Source of the DNA: Jacaranda mimosifolia
Taxonomy: Eukaryota; Streptophyta; Magnoliopsida; Lamiales; Bignoniaceae
Reading direction: 5' to 3'
DNA: 64,000 nt
NCBI GenBank assembly: GCA_018894105.1
Contig: CM032133.1
Coordinates: 18,676,501 to 18,740,500, forward strand
This document shows, piece after piece, positions 8,149 through 19,200 of the stretch (its first letter is position 1; each line of letters starts with the position of its first letter). The notes under the pieces are model-generated. The model made no database searches, was not told the DNA's origin, and saw only the letters and a list, made by a program, of their open reading frames with translations. A program made the position numbers and the translations under genes.

Positions 8149-11081
8149 TGGATGAGATCTGGGAGAGGGCCGTGGAGACCGCATTAGACGGCCAAACCGA
8201 CGTCGATTTGGTCCGGACGCTAACCCTTGACGGCGCTGTTAAGTGCGTTCACGGCCGTTTACCCCCGCCGTCGCTTTTCGAGAAGTTTCACAACCTCCAG
8301 CACCTCTCTATGGCCAACATCGGCGTCTCATCGCTGGAGCAGTTTCCTCACCTTCGAAACTTGCAGAAGCTTATCCTATCTGACAATCGGATCGCCGGAG
8401 GACTTGAATTCCTTGTCGAGGCAGGGCTTGAATCCTTACGGGACCTTGATTTATCGAATAATCGGATTTCAGATATTAACGACTTGAGGCCGCTGGCGGA
8501 GCTTAGGGTTGTTTCATTGGATCTTTATGAGTGTCCAGTTACGCGGGTTAAGGACTACCGATCTCGGGTTTTTGGTTTGATTAGGTCATTGAAATATTTG
8601 GATAAAATGGACGCGGAAGAGAACGAGAGGCCGGAGTCTGATGATGAGGAGGAGGATGAGGAGGACGATGAGGATGATCCTGGAAGTGGAGAAATTGATG
8701 GTGAGGATAACCAGTTTAGGCTGAATAATGGTCAGCGAGCGGGGAGCGAGGGGGTTGTGGATGTTGATGAGGATGAGGAGAGCGATGCAGACGAGGAGGA
8801 AACGGAGACCTCTAGAGGGGTTAATGGATTAAGTTATGGTGGCAATTCCCATCATCATTCTAATGGGTTTAGAGTGGAAGCTGTAGATGGAGAGGAGGAT
8901 GAGGAGGAAGGAGATGATGAAGATGATTCTGTGGAGGAAGTATATGAGGATGATGAAGGTGAGGATGAGGATGTGGTGGAAGTTCATGAGATAGATGACA
9001 GTGAAGATGGGGAGGATGGTGTGGAGGAAGACGAGGATGAAGAGGACGAGGAGGATGAAGAAGAAGAAGAAGTGGATAATGATGAGAGGGATTTCGGGCA
9101 ACCTGCAAGCACTAGGAGGTTGACGAGCACGGAAGGTGAAATTGATGGACATGAGCAGGGGGAGGATGATGCGGATGAGGATGATGATGGAGAGACAGGG
9201 GAGGAAGAGCAGGCTGTGGATGAGGATGGAGGCTTTGAGGATGAAGAAGAGGCTGACGATGAGGTGAAGACCCCTTTGTCTCTTAAGCTGCAAAGTTCTT
9301 TCTATGTGGTCAATCAATCTTTTGTTCTGAATATGATGGAACCTAAAATGGTTTTTGTTGGATAATTGATTGTTAGACATTATTTGAGGCTGCGTGTTTC
9401 AATATCTGTCTGGATGGTGTTCTTCCGTGTAATGAGAACTGTGAATAGTCATGGTAGTTTTTGGATGCATTAGACGTTTTTGCTTGTTTTCATGTTTGAG
9501 GTTTGATAAACTTCTGCACTCATATTCCTATGTGTTCAAGTTGAATTACCTTGTTTTGCTATCATAAATGTCTGTTGGAAGAATAAAGATGGTTAGCAGC
9601 TGTATTGTTTCAGTGGCGCTTATCAGGGATGTGGTTTGATCTGCACTGCATTTGCTTGTTTCATGCATCTGGGGATCATATATAAGTGATTTTCTCTGTT
9701 GATGTTTTATTGTTAATAAGGTGGCTGTCAATTTTGATTTTCTTGGTATGATATTGTAAACTTTTGCCACTTGATCTGTTCATTTGTGTGGTTAACTCGT
9801 ATATGTGACTGATAAGTCAAATTACTCGTTATTTAAAGCTTCACTTATATCTGTTTAAGCCTCTGAAAAGTTTCAAATTTTGTGATAGGCAGAAGTGGTG
9901 GTTTTGAATCTTGGAGTTTTTTTATAAGCTTCTTTTTGTTTTTGAGTTTTTTTCTTTAGTTTTTCTACACGAAGTATAAGAAATAAGAAAAAGGCCAGTA
10001 GAAAAATGGAAAATTGTTGATACTGTAGCTTTGTTCTTTTGATTTTGGGGAGTGCGGTAGTTTTTGGCTAAACCTGGCTTGCTGAATAGTTGCCCTATAT
10101 ATTAAATTTTGGTGTTATTCTCTCTTCTGCCACTGATAACAGATTTTCGACAGGGTGCTTGTGCTGTTTTTGGTGGTCCTTGATTTAATTCTACCCAGGA
10201 TTCAACTTGTAATTTTTCTTGTATTTGTTGGTACTTCTTTGTGCTAATGAGTGTTTCTTTTTAATCCATTTTTTGTATAGCCTTTCTTTCAAGGGGTAAA
10301 AACATATGAATTATTGAACACTTTGACAAAGTTTATGACATGAATTCTTGTTTTTAGGTATTTGAAAAGTCCCAAATCTACAGTCCCTAATGAGATTTTT
10401 AGATTTGCATTTAGTTCTTAATTTATTGTGATTTTTCTGATGGCTTTAATATTTTTTTGTTGAAAATATTGTCAATCCGCAGCTCGGATTTGAGGTTAAG
10501 AGATATTCCCTTTATGTCTTCTTTACATTGTCAAGAACTTTTGTATGTGATCTTTTGTGATGGAAGTCTGCTTGTCTTTGTAATTTTCTGGCATTCTTTT
10601 CTTGAAGTGAGCTAGAATTTTCCAGCATTCTTTTGTATGCAGTGCTTTATGCTGGAATTCAGCCTCTCGTTGGGTGATATACTGACAGCTTATGATGAGC
10701 AAGTGTTTCCTGCTAATCTTTTTTTTTCTTTTTTTCTAAAAGAAAACTGAGCTAGAGTTTCCTGGTTCTTGTTTTTTGTTTGTTTAACTAAGTCTGTCTG
10801 TTTAATTGCAGGAAGATGATTATGGATCTGGATATCTGGTTCAACCAGTTGGGCGGGTGGAGGTTGATGCTGGAGGTAGTGATATGGTTGAAGCTGAAGA
10901 TCCTGAAATGGAGGAAGACGTGGAGGATGAAGATGACCAAGATGGTGAGGTCCAGGAGTTGCCGCCATCATCTTCCCACAAGAGGAAGAGAAATGACGAC
11001 GACGATGATGGTGGTGGTGGTGGTGGTGATGATGAGGAAGAAGACAACATTGTGCAGTACAGCAAGTCATCGAAGCACTGA
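8148..11081 (+). CDS. Acidic leucine-rich nuclear phosphoprotein 32 (ANP32)-related protein, two exons
   Basis: The coding parts are 8148-9263 and 10812-11081 (phase 0, GT donor at 9264, CAG acceptor at 10809-10811), giving 461 residues. Residues about 48-125 are leucine-rich repeats (LQHLSMANIGV, LQKLILSDNRI, LRDLDLSNNRI), and 126-155 form the LRR cap with LDLYECPVTRVKDYR and SLKYLD. From about 161 the chain is an Asp/Glu-rich tail. Exon 2 adds a YGSGYLVQPVG motif, another acidic run, KRKR at 429-432 (nuclear signal), a Gly6 run and a basic-polar end. ANP32 proteins are nuclear; animal members bind histones, inhibit phosphatase 2A and act as histone chaperones. A plant role in chromatin is inferred from the family. 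The start is supported by the family-typical MDEIWERAVETAL opening. Reading through the donor adds a different 33-residue tail ending at 9365, a possible retained-intron form. Confidence 0.92.
9264..10811 (+). other. Intron of the ANP32 gene
   Basis: A 1548-bp T-rich intron that runs from GTGAAG to TTAATTGCAG. Its removal joins the acidic frame ...EADDE to EDDYGSGY without a phase change. A pyrimidine-rich zone lies at 10718-10737, with a branch-point-like TTTAACTA at about 10783. No embedded gene is seen. Confidence 0.85.
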
Positions 11082-11450
11082 TAGAAATGGTGGTTATGGT
11101 AAAGTTCTGTCGTCCCCCTGAACAATGGTGGAACTTGGGAAACTTCAAATTAGTTTGTTGGTGCAATCTGGCCTTTGTCCTGGACAATATTTGGAGGGAA
11201 ATTGTGTCATGGTCGACAGGATAAATGTTTAAAAAGTGGTTAAATCTTATTTCCCGCTTTGGTTGTGGTTATATCTTATTTCCCGCTTTGGTTCTCCACA
11301 GTAGCCGTTGCCTTGTGATTCAAATGGCAGTTGTGAACGGGTTCAACTCGCTCTAGGACTCAGTTGTGACGGCAGAAAAGGAAAGAAATGGAAGAACTCT
11401 CTTTATTTTTATTTTTTTTATAAATTTAAAAAAAAAAAAAAAAGGGAACT
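11082..11450 (+). other. 3' UTR and downstream region of ANP32
   Basis: The stop at 11079-11081 is followed by T-rich, G/T-rich sequence with a duplicated word (cttatttcccgctttgg at about 11247 and 11276). A T-rich then A-rich tract at 11401-11443 could hold the polyadenylation region. No canonical AATAAA is placed just before an obvious cleavage site. Confidence 0.4.
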
Positions 11451-12479
11451 GGCTTGTACAAACGGCTTGTAGATAGCTGGGAAACTTGTGTGTTCTATTG
11501 AATCAAAATCGAAACTCGACGTCGTTTTGTTGGAAGTCGTCAATTGCTTGCACGTGCATGCATGATGTGGTGTCAGCCAACAACTTTTATTACTAATAAA
11601 ACTGGGTTTTGCGACTCTGCAGGTGGGATAGTAGGCCATGGGGGCTCGGTGGAATGGTTTGAAAAGGTTGGGTTCTTGTGAAAGTATCAAGAGCCCCGAT
11701 TGATGCATGGCGATGATGGGCTTTTCAAATTGGTTCGGCCCTGGTGATGATGATATCCAGTCGTACCAAACCAGCCCTGGATTTTTTGATTCAGGAAAAG
11801 AGTTTTTGAATATATAGTGCGTGCTCTGTTTGGCTATTCAATATCTAGGCGTATAGTGTAATTAATGATTTTGGCTCTGGGACAGACAGGCGCATCTTTC
11901 AAGTAAAAGCTAATGTCGTCATCATCATTTGTCCGCTTTGTCAAATCCGCGTAATTATTGAGGGTGCAAGTGGCGTATAGTCAATGGACAAAAACGGTCT
12001 CTTTTGACTGATGGCATCCGTCTCAAGCATCTTTGCACCCCCGGTTTATAATCTCAATGATTTTGCTATTTTATATTCATTCGGCGACCAGTAAAATTTT
12101 CCTTCTGCAGAAAAGAAAAAAATAAATAAATTAATATTTATCCTTTTAGTTTTTGGAGCACTGACTTATTTGTATCTGCGTGGAATATGATAAAATTTAT
12201 ATTAAATTTAATTTCTCTTCACGCATCTACCAGATCAGGATACTATTCAATATTATGATTCTACTTAATTTATTTGATTTTAACTATTAGGATTTTTTTT
12301 TTCTTTTTAATGATATCCCTAGCCTCACAACTAATTCGAATGAATTAGTTTTACACATGCTTAAGGTAGAAAAATTAATAATCAAATATAATAAAAAATA
12401 AGTGATTTTTTTTTAATAGATATCAACAAGATATCACGAACTACTATTAAATTATGGGAATACTAGATTTATATGGGAT
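11451..12479. other. Intergenic DNA, no gene seen
   Basis: Mixed and then AT-rich sequence with no recognisable protein homology. A short minus-strand frame (11418-11708) has no family features. Confidence 0.35.
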
Positions 12480-13127
12480 TTGAGCTAATTGATCAGATGA
12501 AATAAGACGATTCGCGAATGGTTCGGGCTCAACTCGATGAAAGTTTGCATTTGACTCAATCTTTTTGAGCATGAGCTGAGCCCAGTCGAGCCGAGCTCGT
12601 TAGTCAAACGAGTCAAGTCGAACTCAATAATATTTTGCTAAAAAAGCTCGTGAGCCTAAACGAGTTTTTTTATTTTATATATATACACATATATAATTAT
12701 AATTTAGGCCCATATAATAAAATCTATAAAGATAAGTAAATAATAATAATAATAATAATAATTATTATTATTATTATTATTCAATTTTTTATTTTTAGAG
12801 AAATATATAACAAAATTATTTAAAAAATTTATCATTATATATATATTTTTGAGTCTAAATGAGTTCGAGTTAATTCGAACCTATACGAGTTTGAGTTCAA
12901 GCTCATTTGAACTTATATGAATCGAGTTTTTCTACTTTTCTATGACGAGCCTTATCAAGTCAAACTCGATAGGGCCCGTCGAGCCTTTATCTATTCTAAC
13001 GATCCGAGCTTGAGCTTAACTATTTATGCTTGATCAAGCTCGGCTCGAGTTTGAGCTCGCGAATTAATAGACGAGTCGAGTTTGAGCCTACTAGATTCGG
13101 TCTCAATTCTGCTCATTTACACTCCTA
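12480..13127. repeat. Dispersed repeat rich in GAGCTCG/CGAGTC words
   Basis: Both flanks are full of 'gagcc', 'cgagctc', 'gagtcaag' and 'gagtttgag' words (12510-12670 and 12850-13110), mostly as inverted counterparts, around an AT-rich core. The right end (gctcatttacactcctat) resembles the 'aggagtgtaaatgagc' terminus common to a plant hAT-like non-autonomous repeat. The core holds a (TAA)n run followed by (TTA)n at 12741-12781, a perfect 40-bp palindrome. The left end is uncertain. Confidence 0.45.
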
Positions 13128-15448
13128 TTGGGAATTACAGTTGGAGGTCTAAATTTGTGCCATGTCCTAAACCGCTGCCACCTGCAAATCACCATCCTAA
13201 GCAGCACCACCGCTACCGAGGCCGCGGCCATCTTCCCTGGATTGGCCACTAATCCGATGATCGGTTGGTCCATGTACACTCTCAAGATGAGATGGATTGC
13301 GGTCCCCCATTCAGAGGGATCTATGGGTGTATTGGAAGGAGTGCTAACTACATATCTAAATTTCTCCCCAAGACAAAAGTGTATATTATATTGTAATTAC
13401 GAGCAAATATCTGAGTACATTATATGATATTCATTTCCATCTGTTTTCAATCATGTAAACATTCCTTGTTATGAAGATGGAGTATGAGCTGTAATCCTTA
13501 CCAAAGCGATCAAATTTTACTTAACAAAATACATATTTTACATTTAATTATTATGTAATTTGAATCAAATATATTAATGAATACTTTTTGATGTGAAATA
13601 AAATTCAAGCGCCAATGATAGATCAAAATAAAAAGCGAAATTTGCTCTAATTTTATTGTTGGAAATTGGTTTTCTTTGACCAAATATTTAAATATGCTCA
13701 AAGTATTAATTTCTAAGAAATTGGTGATTGTCGTAAACTACGCCGCGGGTAAATGACGATAATGTGACTAATTGGCCAAAACCAATTTCGGGTGAATGAA
13801 AAATTAATGGTTAAAGTGAGATACTTGAAAGTTGACTAAGAAGACTAAGATGAGTTAAAGGAATGGGAGGAGTGCACTCCATCCCACATTGAAAAATGAA
13901 TAAAAGAAAAATTTGAATATATGATTCAAGTGTGCATATGAGGGCTCCTTGGGGTACCACAAGTGCTTGGAAGGGAGAGGACCTACATGGTAGTGGCTTC
14001 ATTTCAATCCACACACACGTGCCCCGCCGCCGCCGTCGTCCGTCCAGCTCGGTTGGGCCTGGGCTTGGGCGGGTGTGGTGTGGGCTTGGATTTGAATTGA
14101 ATTGAATTGGGCCTAGTCCAATATTAATCTTTTTGGACCAAATTTTATCTGAATTACTTGGCCCAACTGAAAATCACAACACCCTTCAAACTTCTGCCAG
14201 AAAGAATTGAATATTCAACGTGTTGGAGATCCAAATTTTGGAAATTCGTTATTAGTGTAAGGAAAAGACAAATATGCGTATTATCCTACCTCCAGCAATC
14301 AACTATGTATATGGCTAGCAACCTTTCAAACTAGCTGCATTGAAAATTGCAGCAACTAGCTGCTACATTTTGAACATTCTTCCAGTTCTATAAATCTGAT
14401 CAATCTGGGACTAAAGCATACACATCCTACATACATAAAATTCTACATAATCCCGAGTCAAAATAAGAGAGTTCAGTACATTACAAGTTTGGAAGATAAG
14501 ACGGTTTGCAGTGCTGCTACCGTCTTAGTTAGTCGTTATATCTTGGGAGATAATAGCCAATGTTCTATTAGCACAAGTGCAGGGCTAATTCATCTTAAAG
14601 AAAGAGAGCCCTAATCTTGCTCCGACTTTGTGATCACAGAATTCCAACAAAGTTCAAACAATTATGATTTAAATATGTACAAAACACTTATTACTTGGGT
14701 TTAACCAACCACTATTACCATTGTGGAAGTAACTGACTACCATGATCCTACCGATCATGTGTCTTGCTGACATATGTGATGCTAACTTCCCATACTTCTA
14801 GCTAATGCGGTTTGGAAAAGACCTTCTTGTATGCATGCTCTTAGCTCAACCTGGGATCTAACAACTGGCCTTCGTGTTTGATTGCAACTTGGCATCAATA
14901 GTGAGTAGTAGCATCACAGGGTGGATGACATCTTGATACTTTGTTGGGTCAAATTGGCTCAAGTGGCTATCCAATGTAAGATTCAGCTCGGGCCTTTGTA
15001 CATCTTCCCATCATCACTACCCTCCTCAAATTTAGTTCAAAGAAAAGTGTGCTTGTTTTTAAATTGAAATATTAGTAGTTCGAGATGAAGCTATGGTAAA
15101 AATAGATCCACTAAGCCATTGGGCACTTCAAGCCTCAATTCAAGTTCTCATAAATGCCTGCAATTCTTCAAATTAAAAAAAATAATTTATTTTCCTTCCC
15201 AATGTTGCAATGATATGTTGCATGCCGCCCCTAGACTCATTAAATCTTGTATGCTATCTTCTCTACGTGGAATGGTCATGATCTCTCTTAAGTTAGTGCC
15301 ACTTGGCTTTCCATTCTCTATAAATATCCCATTGCTATCTTTCGTTGCATTTCTTTCTAGATATTGGCTCCAGTTTTTCCCAATATTTTCACTAGTTTCC
15401 ATCTCGTATGTCTTCCCTCATCTTCTTTTGGCGTTTGTCTACTACTTT
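13128..15448. other. Intergenic DNA with LTR-like words, no gene seen
   Basis: A GC-richer patch at 13128-13330 has open frames on both strands, but none that I recognise. At 13860-14120 there is LTR-like sequence: 'catcccacattgaaaaatg' followed by a CCGCCGCCGCCGTCGTC patch and a repeated GGGC(C/T)TGG motif. This could be part of an LTR belonging to the Tat-like element to the right, but ends and a partner LTR were not found. 14420-15448 shows nothing recognisable. Confidence 0.3.
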
Positions 15449-16208
15449 TGCATTGGCATTAATGAGTTTAGGTCTTCAAATCAAAGCCTTGAACCTAATA
15501 CTGTAACCTCTACCCAGCATAATGATGAAAATTTAGAGGAATCAGCTCTTAATATAAGCCCTAAGGTAATGAGGGATACTAAGAGGGGAATACTAGATGC
15601 TGGATTGGCTTACGACAAAGTACATCATTTGACTTGCCATCAGAGCTAGAAACTTAGAAAAATCGTGGGTATTCATCCTGAATATGTGATAGTTGTGCCC
15701 CACTCTTCAGATTGGCCCTATATGCCTCTTGCAAATTTTCTTTGCTTTTACTTTGAACATATGCGTGGGGGCCTAAGATTTCCTAAAATCGAATTACTTA
15801 TCCTAATTTCTAGAGGATTTGGTATCTGTGTCAATCAATTTACCCCGATTCATTTAGCTTGATGTTAGGCTTCATCATTCAGTGTAGACACCTTCAAATA
15901 GAACCCATTAAAACCTTGTTTCATTCCTTTTTTTGTACCCTAACTCTGTACAAGCAGGGTTATTTCTCTTATGCCTCGGGAAGATGTTTGTTTTTTGTCC
16001 AAGTACCTTACTTCTATCAAATTTTGGAAGGAACATTACTCTTATATTTCTTCTCTTGAGCCCTGGGTTTTTGCTGCTACGTGATAGATAGGTTACCCTA
16101 TGACAGCTCGTCGCATAGCTGATATCACTCTTTTAAAAGGAGGCAACTACTAGATAGGCTTAATAGTTATCAGTTACAACTTTCATTCTTGGAGGAGCCA
16201 GGATTTCT

Positions 16209-19200
16209 CACTACAAAAAAAATTCATTTTTCCGACGAAAATTTTCGATAGAATTAGTTTTGTTGGAAATTTCGACGGACTTGAGGCGGATTTCTGACGG
16301 CGTCAACTGATATAAGAAATTCCCCGTAAATGTGACCAAAAAACTAGAGAAATTTGGTGCCTTCTTGGTTTCAAATTTTCCAATGAAAAATTCGTCTGAG
16401 AAACCTATTGAAAAAATTTTCTGACAGGATTTTTGATGAATATTCTATCGGAAAGTCTTAATTTTTTTTAATTTAATATTAAATGCTTTACTTACTGAGG
16501 GAATTAGTTGATGAAATTCCATCAGAGAACCCCATCAGAACCTACTTTCTTCCCTCTTTCCTTTACTTTCTCTTCCTATTTTCTCTCATCTCTCTGCTAT
16601 TTGAACCCGCCGCCACCATTGCCAACACCAGCCACCATTGCACCATTTATTTGGTTTAGTTATGACTTATTATTTTTATATATGTATTCATATGTATTCA
16701 TATGTGTGTGCAAATGTATGCATGTATTTAAATATATGTGTATGTAAATGCAAGTATGTATTTATTTATGTGTATGTATATATATTTATATTGTTTGAAA
16801 ATTAATTATAATTTCAATATAAGTTATGTGAAAGTTGGTGTTTTATGTGTATATATTTATAAATATTGAAAATGATTGATGTATTATGGTTTAAAATTTT
16901 AATTTTGTAGATATTAGATATAACTTAGGTTTTACATTTGTTTTTGTTGTTTTAATTCATTAATATGTGTTTAGAGTTTTAGATATTGATATTTTAAAGT
17001 TTTATTTGTTTAATTTAGTGTTTATTCAACTTATCAATTAATTAATAAGTTTATGTACCTTAATATCAATGTATGATTTAATTAACTATTTAATATTAAT
17101 TTAAATTCTCATTATTTATTATATGCAAGTTAAATTATGTTTGTTAATTATCACTGAATTTGGAAAGTATGATATAATATATATGTAACTATGTGTCATT
17201 AATGTTTTCTACTTAGAAAGGTTTCATTGAATTAATTTATAATTATTCTTTTTAATTGTAATGTATAGATAGTTTAGTTGTTGATGTCCAACACTTTTGT
17301 ATGTTCATTTCTCTTAGTTGTTTATATCCTGCATATTTTGATAAGATAAACACTATTTTCTCTTATGTATATGGATTACTCTAATGGAAATTTTATGTCC
17401 TTATGAATAGTAATCATGTGCTATGTATAGAATTTAGAATTGGTGGTTTAGGTTAGAGGATGGGCTTTGGGGGAAGGGGTAGAGCCTTCCCATTTGTTGT
17501 TGTTCGATTAATGTTTGCCTGCATGTACACGAATGGAGTAATAAGGTGTTATGATATTGAATGATTTTTTTTTTTTACAGTGTTATGTGATATATGTCTT
17601 TATGAATATGCCTAGAAAAATCTAACTAGTAATGAAGTATTTGAATCTTTGGTTTCCTGTTATAATATAAAATGAACTAATCCTTTAATTATAATCTTAA
17701 AATCAAACCCTACTTAAAATGACCAAAAATATGAGTAATTAATTTATCATACATTAACATTCTATTAATATTAGTAACATAATTTTTCTAAGGTGGATAG
17801 TATTCATGCACATAGATTTTTGGATGTACAATAGGTTGTATCCTGGTCGTGCTAGAATTAGGCAGGAGTTTATGGATGGGGTCGAGGAATTTATTTATCA
17901 TACAAGCAATTTGGCCCAATTTGCGAGAGATGAGAAAATTAGGTGCTCCTACAAACGGTGTGAAATGAGATGTTGATTGTTAAAATGAGATGAAGTTAAG
18001 ATGCTCTTGTATTGGGTAGGGTTTCAAAAAATTACTATTACTGGACAGACCATAGAGAGTTAGATCCTTGCATGCAAACATATAATAATACATTTGATTA
18101 TGGCGCATCAACTAGTGGTCAACAAGATCAGTATCCTAGTGAGTTGCATAGATATACATAAATGGTATACGATGCAATGGGGATTAATTGGGGATATTAG
18201 GGTACACTATTTCAAATTGACAATGGCAAAGAACCCAATTATGAAAATGCTCAAAGATTTTATAACCTGCTATCTGAGTACAATATGCCATTGTGGGATG
18301 TATTGAAATACACTTTTCTTTATCCATTGCTGTAAGGATGCTTAGCATTAAGAGTTACTACAATCGGTCTCGTAACTCTATGGATGATGTCTACAATTAA
18401 TGTGTGAGGCCACACCATGAGGGAGTGGTGTACCTACTAATTACTATAAGGTAGGAAAGCTAGTCAGTAGGCTCGACTTGGTGACAAAAAAAAATAAAAA
18501 TTGTTATGTCAATGGATGCATGTTGTATTACAAAACATATGCAAATGACAATCAATATAAGTCTTGTGGAGCACCTAGATACAAACTTGGGGACTAGACA
18601 ATGGGTAAAAGAAAGGTCTGAGATTTGCCAATGAAAAGAATGCACTATTTTCCTTTGATTCCTTGGTTGCAGAGGCTATTTGTGTCGATGAGTTCAGCAC
18701 CTAACATGACATGGTGTCATGAGAACTATAGAGTAGATGGTTTCATGTGCCATCTATTAGCTGGGAATGCTTGGAAGCAATTCCATCTAATACATCATCA
18801 CTTTGCAAATAACCTAGAGATATGAGGCTTCGTTTATATGCTGATGGATTTACCCCTTCCACTCAATTTGCATCACTGTATTCATGTTGGCTTGTCATAG
18901 TGACACTGTATAATTTGTCTCCTGAAATGTGTATGATATCGCCATATATGTTTATGACATGCATTATTTCCAGACTATGATATCCAAAAAACATGATAGA
19001 TGTCTACTTGCAGCTTTTAATTGATGAATTGAATAAACTTTGGACATCAAGTGTTCTCACTTATGACACCAACACCAAGCAAAATTTTATCATGAGAGTT
19101 GCTTTGCTGTGGACAATAAATGATTTTCCAGCTTATGGTATTGTTAAGGTGGATGACATAAGTAGATTGGCTTGCCCATAATGTATGGAACACTCAAAAG

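Noticed and set aside
8829..9380. Minus-strand open frames (183 and 79 residues) rich in His/Leu/Pro opposite the ANP32 acidic tail
   Set aside because: They are mirror images of GAG/GAT-rich coding DNA; the composition explains the absence of stops. The + strand frame has clear LRR homology.
10690..11187. Minus-strand 165-residue frame with poly-His
   Set aside because: It is the complement of the Asp/Gly codon repeats in ANP32 exon 2.
15119..15448. Start of a 176-residue frame taken as a membrane protein
   Set aside because: The hydrophobic N-terminal half is not conserved-looking; the later part of the same frame joins the gag-like ORF. I kept only the latter part.
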